From Fimbriimonadaceae bacterium (lineage in GTDB: Bacteria > Armatimonadota > Fimbriimonadia > Fimbriimonadales > Fimbriimonadaceae), in NCBI GenBank assembly GCA_020847855.1, contig JADLBH010000023.1:1-64000 (forward strand): a stretch of DNA of 64,000 nt, read 5' to 3'. Position 1 is the stretch's first letter. Each line of letters starts with the position of its first letter. A program made the position numbers and the translations under genes. Of this stretch, positions 17,701-25,966 are shown piece by piece. Under the pieces are notes generated by a model that did not search any database, was not told where the DNA came from, and was given only the letters and a program-made list of their open reading frames with translations.

Positions 17701-18016
17701 AGAGCGCGTCGGGGTCCTTCGTGAATCCGAGGGCATCAATCTGGGGCGGGGTCGGCTCGGGCCGCCAGTCCGCGCCCAGGGTGGAGTGTCGAAGCTGGTA
17801 GTGGACGTATTCCGCCCCGGATCTCGCGAGCTCGGTCGCGACGCTCCGATCCCGGCCCCGTCCTGCTTGGCTGATGTTGCGTGCGATGATGCTCGCGAAG
17901 GCAAACCCAAGGATCGCGAGCACGCCCAGGAGGACGATGGCGATGACGAGGGTTTGCCCGCCGCGCTTGGCGGGTCGGGCCGGACGGGTCTTCATAGTGC
18001 AGTCGCTGGCTCTCAT
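14732..18016 (-). CDS. Giant PilX/GspK-like minor pilin-like protein (about 1,094 aa)
   Basis: After a short basic leader comes a membrane helix (TLVIAIVLLGVLAILGFAFA) and a heptad-like segment ending SGAEYVHYQL. This is the N-terminal architecture of PilX/GspK-type minor pilins, but without a consensus G-F-E cleavage site. The remaining thousand residues are a large Gly/Asn/Pro-rich exported domain that I do not recognise; normal PilX proteins have about 200 aa. The start overlaps the previous stop as ATGA; an ATG seven codons in (17995) is an alternative. It lies between the PilW-like gene and the interrupted propeller gene, with both junctions overlapping. Confidence 0.8.
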   Translation of the reverse strand: MRASDCTMKTRPARPAKRGGQTLVIAIVLLGVLAILGFAFASIIARNISQAGRGRDRSVATELARSGAEYVHYQLRHSTLGADWRPEPTPPQIDALGFTKDPDALYLRPGSPFGLPSDTAAPILAQDLGGPDGLGPYTRVSFERGRALVRVRYAPSDFDAFANPTGNMRQGGKARSMLVIETIGRPGQLNPSDPTQLLAERVRVTGFANYAQKQADLGGGLGRLKQLNNLIVNSRVLIAFASIGIIESGRYITNKFKVSAPAELGFLNSRATGSVFDTAGSGVSYTDGQAPFAAGPDGALPVTGVLAWGRVFAEPNGGLSNGWATSPGGGSLWSNADLKVFGQHDVSLNTYLGESWMVVGSVVPANRESMVRVSRSYYDRTADEWRSDWAQRARASTVNNPVVLSDDLALGTRDYPLGSDNGAYSTVGGVFRDGGPQPDDLGYSRGVPRKEPPSILDTDPQSGLNRYQVLTRDSGAVVNFTNIGRYGFGRGVYCDSAERGNAFNEDEREAAGAVRSLPNDWLNPNNAGGAGWRGPYYIPLAAYLRLGADGFTIIRDTRSRSAFWRTPTGGNTNSTAIRYRLRRVEFPAGSGVFQVMSLNSVEHPTMVGRPGLALPDSDFQNNGRLFNGVVMFEGDVRVRGVIPTDLQLSVVSLGSIYVEGSVTKGVVTEAGAVLQRPSASALMLMAKDYAVVNPTMLFGPEPGTKVDEKDDDQIPDTPNPLELSVETPEAVLSTDFLLDPEGVGANAANPSSWQPFAHRYTAFGTGTALPSNLMLRAAADDNGPTFVSADVTPATYLAGGSPSSLLFPRNVAVGASIVQFNAASQYFTANPTIPVYGLGDPGRNSYPKFETIEMPLVTSVFTYAGRQLSDLGGLMGDVVYTSQDRTQVRVRLNSVGGVPLKNFLAARTAIAPFDIRIEAAMFAEEGSFFVIPGHWFNNNNQDTRKRWLDRTPSSPYAGMSDDEARLRRYQIFGVTPAVPFYGEPLDVRITIVGAVSENMPAPASAQAEWLRKWGWIPRALGCTGERIPVQHAGGLDLNTVGTVSNLKIVYDPMLATATYDGTNPVRTDAAGRTLPPMPRLPVSPTLAYFGEVNP

Positions 18017-20358
18017 CGGAGGAAGTTCCGAACCTCGGTCGTGCCGCGGACGGTGATCGTCTGGGCGTTGGGCAGACTCGACTGCGGATGGTTCTTGATG
18101 GTCAAGTTGATCTCAAGCACCTGGGCCGAGTCGTAGTCGGCGGCGACAACGTCGTTGGGCTCTGTGTATTGGAAGCGATAGGAGACGAAGATGTTCCCTG
18201 TCGGCACGTAGCTACCGCCGTTCAGGTAGCCGCTCGGGATCGGCTCGCCGAACTTGGAGTTCAGCTCGAGATAGCCCGCGCGGTACTGCGGCTGAAGGAC
18301 CGCCTGCACAAAGTTCGTGCCGTCATAGACCATCGGGTCGTAGAGGTTCGGTGCGCCGTTGCCGCTCAGGTTGAGCGCGCTCCAGTCGGGCTCCGGCTGG
18401 TCCACGTAGTTGATGAAGTACTGGTTCGGGCCGACGGGCCTCTTGGTGGCACGCGCATAGCGCACGTAGCGACCGTAGTTCGGCCCCGGCTTCTGGTCGG
18501 GCCCGATCACGGTTTCCGAGCCAGGGGTCACGAACGCGCGGGCCACGCCGTTGGCCGGGTCGAGCGGGCTTCGCGTGCCGTCGGGCTGGGGCATGATGCG
18601 CAGGTCAACGTATCGCTTCACGTACTGGGCGCGGTCCAGGCTCGGCGCGAGGACCGGGAAGTCGGTCCACAGCTTGTTGAAGCGTCGGTTGACCGGCTGG
18701 AAGAGGACGTCGTAGAAGTTGCCCGAACCTACGCCCGGATCGTTGCTCGGGGTGTAGTCCAGCGAGGTGTTCGGGTCGTACGGGCTCACCCTGACGCCTG
18801 TGCTCAGGTCAATCGGGGAACCGCCGGGGACGGACTGCTGGCCATAGGTGGGCACCCGGTAGTCATACGGGACGTTCTGGTCGGTGCCGACCTCCCGGGA
18901 CTCGAAGCTCGCCTTGACCTTCCCGGAGCGAGCGCCGGGGGCGACGGGGACGAAATTCGTCCGCCACATCGCCTGGCCGAGCCAGCCGCTTCGAGAATCG
19001 GCGAGGTTGGCCGCTTCGGTGAAAGCATAGGGCCGAGGAACCACGTCCCGCGGCAGGGCGCTCACCTCGAGGAACCGCTTGACGTCGAACACCTCCACTC
19101 CCTGCGCGAGGTCGTCCGTCATGGTCTGCGGGTCGAAGCCAAAAAGACTGAAATGCTCGACGCCAAGGTTGTCCACCCACGGCCTGCCCACAAGATAGGG
19201 AAGCTGGAAAGCGCCGCCCAGTCCCCAGCGAGGCCGGGCCGTGCCCGCGCTCAGGTTCGCCGCCCCCCAGGAACTGGGGTACGTGCTGGGCCAAACCCGC
19301 ATCAGGAGCGAGGACCACGAGCCGTACTGGGTGACGTAAGTGTCGGGGCCCGCCTTGACCCCGTTCTCGACCTCGGAGCCTGTCCGAAGGGCGGACTCGC
19401 CCACGGCGGGCTCGCTCGTCACCCGTGTCGGTTGGAACCGCACCATGGGGACGATCCTCGGGACGTTCCCGTCGTAGTAGACCGCTCGGTTTGTCTTGTT
19501 GAAGGCCGCGGCGATCATGTCGTAGCGGCTGACCTCGGTCACGACGGTGGAGGCCCTCAGCCAGTTCTGGATCCTTGCCGCCTTCGCCTGTCCCGCGGCA
19601 GTGAGGCCACCGGTGGGGTACGTCGCGTCCACGCCCGGCATCAGGGTGAAGAAGGCAGGGTCGTCCAGATCGTCCGGCTCGTTGTCGCCGTTCGCGTCCT
19701 GGAAGTACCTTGTGTCCACCTGGTACCGGCCCGCCCCGGCGTTCCAGATCTTGGGTGTGACCTCGGCGCGGAAGAGGACGTAGAGGTTGTCCCGACCGCC
19801 GGACCTCGCTTGCAGAAGGCCGTCGTAGGGGTTGAAATAGAGCCCAGGCTGGTCGGCGTCGCCATCGCCGTTGCGGTCAACGAGCGGCGCGCGCAGACCG
19901 ACGAACCAGCGCTCGATGGTCGGGCCTTGCACGGAGGGGAGGTTCGCTTGGCCCTTGGGAGCCTTGAGGGTCGGGTCCTCCTTGCCCGTGTCGGGGTTGA
20001 TGAACGCCCCGCTGGGCCCTCGGTTCGGCTCGCCTTCTGAGACCTTGGCAAGATCGAGCTTGACGTTGGGCAGCAGCACCGGCTCCCAAGTGCCCGCGGC
20101 CCGTCCAGGCACGACCACCCAGAGGCTTCCCTTCGCGCCAGAGTTGTCGCGAACTCCGCTGGCGTTGCCCACGTTCCGCTCGAGGAGGCGCACGACAGAG
20201 CGCGCCTTCTCCTGGGCGTCGGCGAACCCTTGGGCCGCCCTGGTGAGATTGAAGCCTTGGACGACCGGAAGGAAGATGATCGTCATGAGGATGGCCGTGA
20301 TGGCCATCACCGTGATCAGCTCTATTAGGCTGAAGCCGCTCTGTCTCGTCGTTCTCAT
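18013..20358 (-). CDS. Giant PilW/PulJ-like minor pilin (780 aa)
   Basis: The ATG at 20358 overlaps the upstream stop (ATGA) and gives MRTTRQSGFSLIELITVMA. This is a textbook type III signal with cleavage after Gly8, Phe at +1 and Glu at +5, followed by the hydrophobic helix. Prepilin peptidase (encoded at 23434-24492) would process it. The remaining roughly 740 residues form a large extracytoplasmic domain with no family I recognise. Ordinary PilW proteins have 200-350 aa. Its place between the PilV-like and PilX-like genes matches the V-W-X order of minor pilin operons. Confidence 0.87.
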   Translation of the reverse strand: MRTTRQSGFSLIELITVMAITAILMTIIFLPVVQGFNLTRAAQGFADAQEKARSVVRLLERNVGNASGVRDNSGAKGSLWVVVPGRAAGTWEPVLLPNVKLDLAKVSEGEPNRGPSGAFINPDTGKEDPTLKAPKGQANLPSVQGPTIERWFVGLRAPLVDRNGDGDADQPGLYFNPYDGLLQARSGGRDNLYVLFRAEVTPKIWNAGAGRYQVDTRYFQDANGDNEPDDLDDPAFFTLMPGVDATYPTGGLTAAGQAKAARIQNWLRASTVVTEVSRYDMIAAAFNKTNRAVYYDGNVPRIVPMVRFQPTRVTSEPAVGESALRTGSEVENGVKAGPDTYVTQYGSWSSLLMRVWPSTYPSSWGAANLSAGTARPRWGLGGAFQLPYLVGRPWVDNLGVEHFSLFGFDPQTMTDDLAQGVEVFDVKRFLEVSALPRDVVPRPYAFTEAANLADSRSGWLGQAMWRTNFVPVAPGARSGKVKASFESREVGTDQNVPYDYRVPTYGQQSVPGGSPIDLSTGVRVSPYDPNTSLDYTPSNDPGVGSGNFYDVLFQPVNRRFNKLWTDFPVLAPSLDRAQYVKRYVDLRIMPQPDGTRSPLDPANGVARAFVTPGSETVIGPDQKPGPNYGRYVRYARATKRPVGPNQYFINYVDQPEPDWSALNLSGNGAPNLYDPMVYDGTNFVQAVLQPQYRAGYLELNSKFGEPIPSGYLNGGSYVPTGNIFVSYRFQYTEPNDVVAADYDSAQVLEINLTIKNHPQSSLPNAQTITVRGTTEVRNFLR

Positions 20359-22505
20359 CGCTGCAATCCACCGGGCCGGAACCCTTCGATCTCGGTCCTT
20401 CGCCAGTTCCTCATCCACTCCTCAAGGGCGTTGTAGTTCGCCACTTCGTCGGTGCCGAGCAAGAACGTGGACGGGTTCCAAAGGACACGGACCTTCACAG
20501 AGGCGCCGCGCACCCTGCGCACCGCATAGTTGTTCGCATAGTCGAAAACGGTGCCGCCTCGGCTCGTAATGTCAAGATAGGCCAGGTCGGCCCCGCGGAC
20601 GTTCTCGATCCCGGTGACCGGCCACTCTTGCTCGTCGAACGAGCGCGGCCCGGTCGCGGTCGTGTACCAAATCTCTCCGATCAGCACACGCTGACCGAGG
20701 TCGTTGAGCGGAAAGTAGATTCGCGACGGGTTGCCCTGCGGCACTCCGCTGGAGTCCGGTGTCCCTCCCACGAGGCACTCTCCAGGGCCGAGGCCGTTGG
20801 CCCGGAGGGCGGCGGAAATCCGATAGTTCCGCGCGGCCTTGAACGGCTGGGCAGACCACTCCCCGATGCCCATATAGAGCGCTCGGACGTTCCGTCCTGC
20901 GATGTCCGGGACGAGTACCGGTGCGCTCCAAGGGTTGTTCGGGTCTCCGGTCGGATAGACCAGGTTCGCAGAGAGCCCGTTGGCCGGGTTTCCGTCGGCG
21001 TCGCGGAACTGAAGGACGCCGTTCGACTTGTCGGTCTGCCAAGCGCTGGTCGGGTACTGCGGGTACCCCGGCGCGTTCGGGTCGTTTTCGGCGTTGCCGA
21101 GGATCAGACCACCGCTTTCGAGATCAACGATCACCATGTCCTCCGTCTTGTTGGGCTCGGGCGGAAGGAGGGACGGGGAGGAGATCCCTAGGCCGGGGTT
21201 GGGCCTACCATCCTTGCCGAGGCCGCTCCGGGGCTTGATCGAGTTGAGTGTGAGCTTGACGTTGCCTTCGTTGGACCGGGGGACGCGGAACTCGTCGCGC
21301 ACGATCCGCCAGTCGAGGACGGTGTAGTCAACGTTCGCCTTGAGCGGAACGCGCTGGCCGCGCTCGGTCCGGAACGTCGCCTCGAAAGCGGAGGGGCTCA
21401 CCAGGAGCGTGCCCATGCAATAGTCCACGCCTGCGCCGCCGGTATTCGCGGCCCCGAGCACCTTGTACTCGTAGGGGTCGCCGGAAAAGGGCGTTGCGAG
21501 AGGTAGCTCTCGGAAGACCCTGGAGACGCGGACGGAGCCGAACTCTGCACCCCGGTAGTTCGCGGCGACGAACTGGGAGGCGTTGCCGAACACGTCGGGT
21601 TCTGCCACCAATTGTTGGAGCGAGATCACGAGGTAGTTGCCTGCGACTTGGGCGTAGGGCGGGAGCGCGGCGACGTTGATCCGTGCCTGAATGATGACGT
21701 CGTACTGCTGGATGTTCCCGGAGTTCGGCTCGAGGTAGGCGAAGCTGAAGGCAATCCGGAAGTCCGAGTTGCGGGCAGGCGCGACCCAAACCTGGTCCTC
21801 GCCAGAAAAGTAGGTCGTGTCGGTATTCGCAGCCTCGACGAAGTAGAACTCATAGTCCCGCCACCGACCCGATGGGCTGGGGCGGTTCTCGTTCCGGTCG
21901 CCCCATCGGCGCACGAGGTCGTTGCCGTACATGAGGACGACGCCCGGCTCACCGATCCCGGCCGCGGTCTGGAAGTAGTAGGTGGGCGCAAAGCTGAGTT
22001 GGAGCAGCCCGCCATAGTCGCTGCCTACCGGGAGACCAGGGATGCGCCTAGGGGAAGGCACGGGCTTGGACTCGCCGATCACTCGCGAGAACAGGTTGGC
22101 CCCAGAGACCTTCATCCAGTTCCCGATGCTGGAGCCGCCCACGATCACGTTGCCTTGGGAGTCGAGCCTGCCCGGAGCCGGGTTCGGGTCCTTGTCGGGC
22201 AAGAGGTCGCCAGGGCGGCGGTTGGGATTGACGAGGATACGGATGCCGCCTGCCTGGTTCACATAGCTGACCGGCAGGATCATCTCGGCGAGCTCTCCGG
22301 GCTGGCCGACGATGCGTTGCAGCTCGGCACTGGCGAGTTGGGCGGCCACAGTGTTGTTCCGGGTCGTCCGCAGGAGCGAGAGGCCGGGCGGGAAGACCTG
22401 GACGATCGCCAGGATCCCGACCAGGAAGACGACGATGACGACGAGGATCTCGATCAGCGTCGTTCCCGCGTTCTTCCTTCTGGGGTGTAAGTTTCTCGGT
22501 CTCAT
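20355..22505 (-). CDS. Giant PilV-like minor pilin (716 aa)
   Basis: The N-terminus is MRPRNLHPRRKNAGTTLIEI, a basic leader, then a Gly-Thr cleavage position, Glu at +5 and a hydrophobic helix (LVVIVVFLVGILAIVQVFP). This fits a PilV-type prepilin with Thr in place of the usual Phe. The ATG at 22505 is preferred over a TTG at 22517. The large C-terminal region is unrecognised and beta-rich. It overlaps the following PilW-like gene by ATGA, which implies coupled translation. Confidence 0.82.
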   Translation of the reverse strand: MRPRNLHPRRKNAGTTLIEILVVIVVFLVGILAIVQVFPPGLSLLRTTRNNTVAAQLASAELQRIVGQPGELAEMILPVSYVNQAGGIRILVNPNRRPGDLLPDKDPNPAPGRLDSQGNVIVGGSSIGNWMKVSGANLFSRVIGESKPVPSPRRIPGLPVGSDYGGLLQLSFAPTYYFQTAAGIGEPGVVLMYGNDLVRRWGDRNENRPSPSGRWRDYEFYFVEAANTDTTYFSGEDQVWVAPARNSDFRIAFSFAYLEPNSGNIQQYDVIIQARINVAALPPYAQVAGNYLVISLQQLVAEPDVFGNASQFVAANYRGAEFGSVRVSRVFRELPLATPFSGDPYEYKVLGAANTGGAGVDYCMGTLLVSPSAFEATFRTERGQRVPLKANVDYTVLDWRIVRDEFRVPRSNEGNVKLTLNSIKPRSGLGKDGRPNPGLGISSPSLLPPEPNKTEDMVIVDLESGGLILGNAENDPNAPGYPQYPTSAWQTDKSNGVLQFRDADGNPANGLSANLVYPTGDPNNPWSAPVLVPDIAGRNVRALYMGIGEWSAQPFKAARNYRISAALRANGLGPGECLVGGTPDSSGVPQGNPSRIYFPLNDLGQRVLIGEIWYTTATGPRSFDEQEWPVTGIENVRGADLAYLDITSRGGTVFDYANNYAVRRVRGASVKVRVLWNPSTFLLGTDEVANYNALEEWMRNWRRTEIEGFRPGGLQR

Positions 22506-22537
22506 CCGATGTATCAAGTCGTTGTCGTTGTAGGCGT

Positions 22538-23383
22538 CTAGGGGGTCGAGCGCCAGGACCGCTCATAGACGGTCTTGGAGTCGAACGGGCGGGCCGCGCC
22601 GCCTAGGAACAGGGCGATGTCGCGGTTGGCGGCGGTCGGTACGGTGGCCGATCCCTGATAGTCGCGGAAGTACGTGTTCCAGGTGATCACCGCGTCCTCG
22701 GTGGGGTCGGAGTAGCCGAGCTGTCGCGGGTCGTCCTGGGCGTTGCCGCCTTGGTTGATCGCGAAATCGGTCCAGAACCGGGTGTAGTGGAGCTCGGTCC
22801 GGGTGCCGCCACCCGCGACCCTGATGTCGGAGACGTCATAGCCGCTGAGCCTGTACCACTGCTGGGCCGCGCTCGGCGCGCACCCGGCGGTCAGGTCTGG
22901 GCAGATCCAGCCGTCGGCCGGGCCATAGGCTTGTCGCGCTCCCGCGATGTCGTCGGCGTTCGTGACCCTGCCGTCGCCGTCGAGGTCCTTGATGGGTGCG
23001 GTTCCGACCGCCCTCGGGTCCTGGTTCGGGTAGACGGCGTTCGTGATCGCCATGGCGTCGAAGCGGTTGTAGGCCGGCTTGAGGATTGTTAGGGCCTCGA
23101 TCCGCCGGGGGTAGAGGAAGCCTTTGAGCTTGTCGGCGGGGATGACGTCCGTGCCTCCGGGCGTGTACGTGGTCACGTACCCCAGGAGCGCGGGCGGGTA
23201 TCCGCCTTGGTCCACCCGGTAAAGCTGGAGCGCCGACCGGATACTGTTCATGTTGGAGATGTCGCCGTTCCGGTAGGCGGCGTCCTTGGCCCGGGCGAAG
23301 ACCGGGAAGATGATGGCCGCCAGAATCGCGATGATCGCGATCACGACGAGCAGTTCAATGAGCGTGAATGCCTTTTTCAGCAT
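22538..23383 (-). CDS. Type IV prepilin / pseudopilin (281 aa)
   Basis: The N-terminus MLKKAFTLIELLVVIAIIA is a type III signal with Ala before Phe at the cleavage point, continuing into AAIIFPVFARAK, the form typical of Armatimonadota and Planctomycetota prepilins. The ATG at 23383 has a good ribosome site (AAGGGGA, about 9 bases). The rest is a pilin-sized globular domain with the NMNSIRSALQLYRVDQGGYP helix-turn typical of pseudopilins. It sits 50 bases after pilD and just before the PilV-like gene. It may be a minor pilin; no obvious abundant major pilin is in this window. Confidence 0.9.
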   Translation of the reverse strand: MLKKAFTLIELLVVIAIIAILAAIIFPVFARAKDAAYRNGDISNMNSIRSALQLYRVDQGGYPPALLGYVTTYTPGGTDVIPADKLKGFLYPRRIEALTILKPAYNRFDAMAITNAVYPNQDPRAVGTAPIKDLDGDGRVTNADDIAGARQAYGPADGWICPDLTAGCAPSAAQQWYRLSGYDVSDIRVAGGGTRTELHYTRFWTDFAINQGGNAQDDPRQLGYSDPTEDAVITWNTYFRDYQGSATVPTAANRDIALFLGGAARPFDSKTVYERSWRSTP

Positions 23384-23433
23384 GGCGTAACGTCCCCTTC
23401 GGGCTTTGACTCGCCGCCGTGCAGGAATGTTCC

Positions 23434-24492
23434 CTACAAGGTGGCAAACTGTTCCAAGTATCCCCGGATTGCGACGGTGATCGGTTGTTCGAGGAAGATT
23501 GCGGCGATGGCGCCGGCGGCCAGGTACGGCCCGAAAGGGATCGTGGTCAGATCCACCTTGGGGTCTTCCTCGATCCCTTCGTAGTCGTAGGGATCCTCTC
23601 CAAACCACCTTTGGTAGAGTTCTGGAAGCGCTTTGTTCCCTCGCGAGCGGTTGATCCCTTCCATCACGAGTCCGATCACGTCAATGCAGAGCAAGTACCC
23701 GAGGCCACAACGGAGCAAGGACCCCAGGGATTCCGGCCCTTGTTCTTCCAGCGCCTCCTCCTCGCCAGGCTCCTCGCTCGACTTCCTGCCCAGCGCGATC
23801 CCGAGTCCGATCACGGCCCCGACCGTCACCGCGATCCCGAACGACGCGAAGGCAAGCAAAGGGAACAAGACTGCGCCCGTCCCACGCGCGAGCTTGATGT
23901 CGCCATGGCCCATCGCGTCCTTGCGGAACAGGAGCCGCCCCAGGAACGCGATCCCCCATAAGACCCCCACGCCGCACAGTGCACCGGCCACCGAGGAGGG
24001 CATGCCCCAGGTCCAGGCCTCGGGCCTGCCCTGCAGGATCATGACCAGGTTCATGACCAGGCCGATGACCAGGATCCAGGCGTTGATCTGGTCAGGAATG
24101 ATGTAGTACGCGAGATCGGTGAAGACAACGGCCACGAGGCAGGCCGACATCAGCATATAAGCGACCGCCCTGACCGGATCGCCATCCGTGTGGCTCCCGC
24201 TGAGGTACATCCACCAGATGCCTGCCCAAAGGGATGCGTTGATGAGCTCGACCACCACGTAGCGAACGCTGACCCTCGTGCCGCACTGGCGGCACTTCCC
24301 GCCTTGGACCACCCAACTGAGGATCGGCACCAGTTCGAGCCACGAGAGGCGGTTCTTACACGATGGGCAGAAGCTGTGTCGCGGCTCGTTCACGGAGAGC
24401 CCGCGCGGGAGCCGATAGATCACGACGTTCAAAAAGCTGCCTATGGCAGCCCCGATCCAAAATCCGATGATCCACGTCCACTCAGGAAACAA
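23434..24492 (-). CDS. pilD: Prepilin peptidase with an acidic insertion (A24 family)
   Basis: Bifunctional membrane aspartyl protease/methylase that processes the prepilins encoded beside it. The N-terminal domain has FLNVVIYRLP and two zinc-type pairs, CPSC (42-45) and CRQC (67-70). The catalytic aspartates are D126 (in TDLAYYIIPD) and D198 in GHGD, a variant of the usual GMGD. Unusually, residues about 236-316 insert an acidic stretch (EEPGEEEALEEQG) plus an extra hydrophobic segment before the conserved IPFGPYLAAGA helix, giving 352 aa instead of about 260-290. The start is TTG with GAGGG six bases upstream. It follows pilC. Confidence 0.93.
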   Translation of the reverse strand: MFPEWTWIIGFWIGAAIGSFLNVVIYRLPRGLSVNEPRHSFCPSCKNRLSWLELVPILSWVVQGGKCRQCGTRVSVRYVVVELINASLWAGIWWMYLSGSHTDGDPVRAVAYMLMSACLVAVVFTDLAYYIIPDQINAWILVIGLVMNLVMILQGRPEAWTWGMPSSVAGALCGVGVLWGIAFLGRLLFRKDAMGHGDIKLARGTGAVLFPLLAFASFGIAVTVGAVIGLGIALGRKSSEEPGEEEALEEQGPESLGSLLRCGLGYLLCIDVIGLVMEGINRSRGNKALPELYQRWFGEDPYDYEGIEEDPKVDLTTIPFGPYLAAGAIAAIFLEQPITVAIRGYLEQFATL

Positions 24493-24620
24493 GCATCGCC
24501 CTCACTGCAATAAGACGGGCTCGAACGCTCGTCCGCACCATATTGTCGGTGGAACGGAACCTAGGTTGAAGGAGGCTCGCGCCCGCTCCAGTCGTGCCTG
24601 GCGCGGGCGCGGGCGCGACT

Positions 24621-25853
24621 CTACTCCATGCCTTCGCCGGACGAGAGGCCCTCGATCACCTTGATCAGAGGCAGGAACATCGCAATCACGATGAAACCGA
24701 CGATAAAGCCGAGGAAAACGATGAGAACCGGTTCCAGGGCGGCCGTGAGAGAGGCCAGCGTGGCTTCGACTTCGTTCTCGTAAAAGTCGGCGATCTTCTG
24801 GAGCATGAAGTCTAAGGAGCCTGACTCCTCGCCGACGCCGATCATGTGGACGACCATCGGCGGGAACATCTTGCTTTCCTCGAGCGGGTCGCCGATTCGG
24901 TCGCCTTCGCGGATCCGTGCTCGTGCGTCGAGGACCGCGTCCGCCATGATCGTATTGCCTACCGTGCCGGCGACCGTCTCCATGGCTTGAAGGATCGGGA
25001 CGCCGGAGGTGAGCAAGGTGCCCATGGTGCGGCTGAACCGCGCCATACAGACCTTGTGGTGCAACTTGCCGAAGACCGGGACATAGAGCTTCATCCGGTC
25101 TGCGGCGCGCCTACCGAACTTCGTGGAGACGAAGAGCTTCCAGCCGAAGACGATGACGACGACGCTCACAATGATCACGAGCCACCGCTCTCGAAAGTGG
25201 GCCGAGAGGTCAATGAGGAACTTGGTCATCGCTGGGAAGTCGGTGTCCTTCAGGCCGATGTCCTTGAAGAGGGCGGCGAACTGCGGGACGATCCATGTGA
25301 CGAGGAAGATGACGATGCCGATCGCCGCGATGAGGACGAGGACCGGGTAGGTCAGTGCCGACTTCACCTTCCTGCGCAGGGCAACGTCCGCCTCCAAGAA
25401 GCCCGCCAGCCTTTGTAGGGTCTCTTCCAAGACGCCGCCGACCTCACCCGCGCGGATCAGACCGACGAAGAGATTGTTGAACGTTCTCGGGTGGCGCTGC
25501 ATGGCGCGGCTGAGGCTCTCGCCGCCTTCGACCCGCTCGCCGATGTCGAGCAGGATCTTTTTGAGCTTAGGGTCTTGAGTCTGGCGCGAGAGAACGTCGA
25601 GGCAACGAACGAGCGACACGCCCGCGTCCACCATGGTGCTGAACTGCCGACAGAAGACAGCGAGGTTGCCGAGCTTGACCTTTCCGTAGCGGCGCACCGA
25701 TGCGGCGCCCTTCTTCTTGATCATGGAGACCTCGACGATCTCCAATCCTTGCTCTGCGAACCGGGCTTTCAGGGCGTCTTCGGAGTCCGCTTCGGCGGTT
25801 CCTTTCTGCAGGCCGCCGTTCGGATCTTTGAAGGTGTAGCTGTAGACGGGCAT
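24621..25853 (-). CDS. pilC: PilC, type IV pilus inner-membrane platform protein
   Basis: Polytopic platform protein that couples the PilB/PilT motors to pilin insertion or removal. The 410 aa length is typical. The N-terminus MPVYSYTFKDPNG, the T2SSF repeat FCRQFSTMVDAGVSL and its second copy near MARFSRTMGTLLTSGVPIL are diagnostic of the PilC/GspF family. Three membrane segments are visible, including VLVLIAAIGIVIFLVTWIVP and the C-terminal VLIVFLGFIVGFIVIAMFLP. It lies between pilT (113 bases upstream) and pilD (128 bases downstream). Confidence 0.95.
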   Translation of the reverse strand: MPVYSYTFKDPNGGLQKGTAEADSEDALKARFAEQGLEIVEVSMIKKKGAASVRRYGKVKLGNLAVFCRQFSTMVDAGVSLVRCLDVLSRQTQDPKLKKILLDIGERVEGGESLSRAMQRHPRTFNNLFVGLIRAGEVGGVLEETLQRLAGFLEADVALRRKVKSALTYPVLVLIAAIGIVIFLVTWIVPQFAALFKDIGLKDTDFPAMTKFLIDLSAHFRERWLVIIVSVVVIVFGWKLFVSTKFGRRAADRMKLYVPVFGKLHHKVCMARFSRTMGTLLTSGVPILQAMETVAGTVGNTIMADAVLDARARIREGDRIGDPLEESKMFPPMVVHMIGVGEESGSLDFMLQKIADFYENEVEATLASLTAALEPVLIVFLGFIVGFIVIAMFLPLIKVIEGLSSGEGME

Positions 25854-25966
25854 GTTCTTTACTCTAAGTGATCGGCAGGCCGAGCCGTTCCCTTAGGACG
25901 CAGATTGTACACCAGGAGTTCTGGCCGGTTCGTTGCCGCTCTCTTCGCGGATCGCGAGTTGATGGA

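Noticed and set aside
24578-24615. GC-rich inverted repeat after pilC as a terminator
   Set aside because: The stem is plausible but no T-run follows on the minus strand, and the simple gcgggc repeats make pairing likely by chance.
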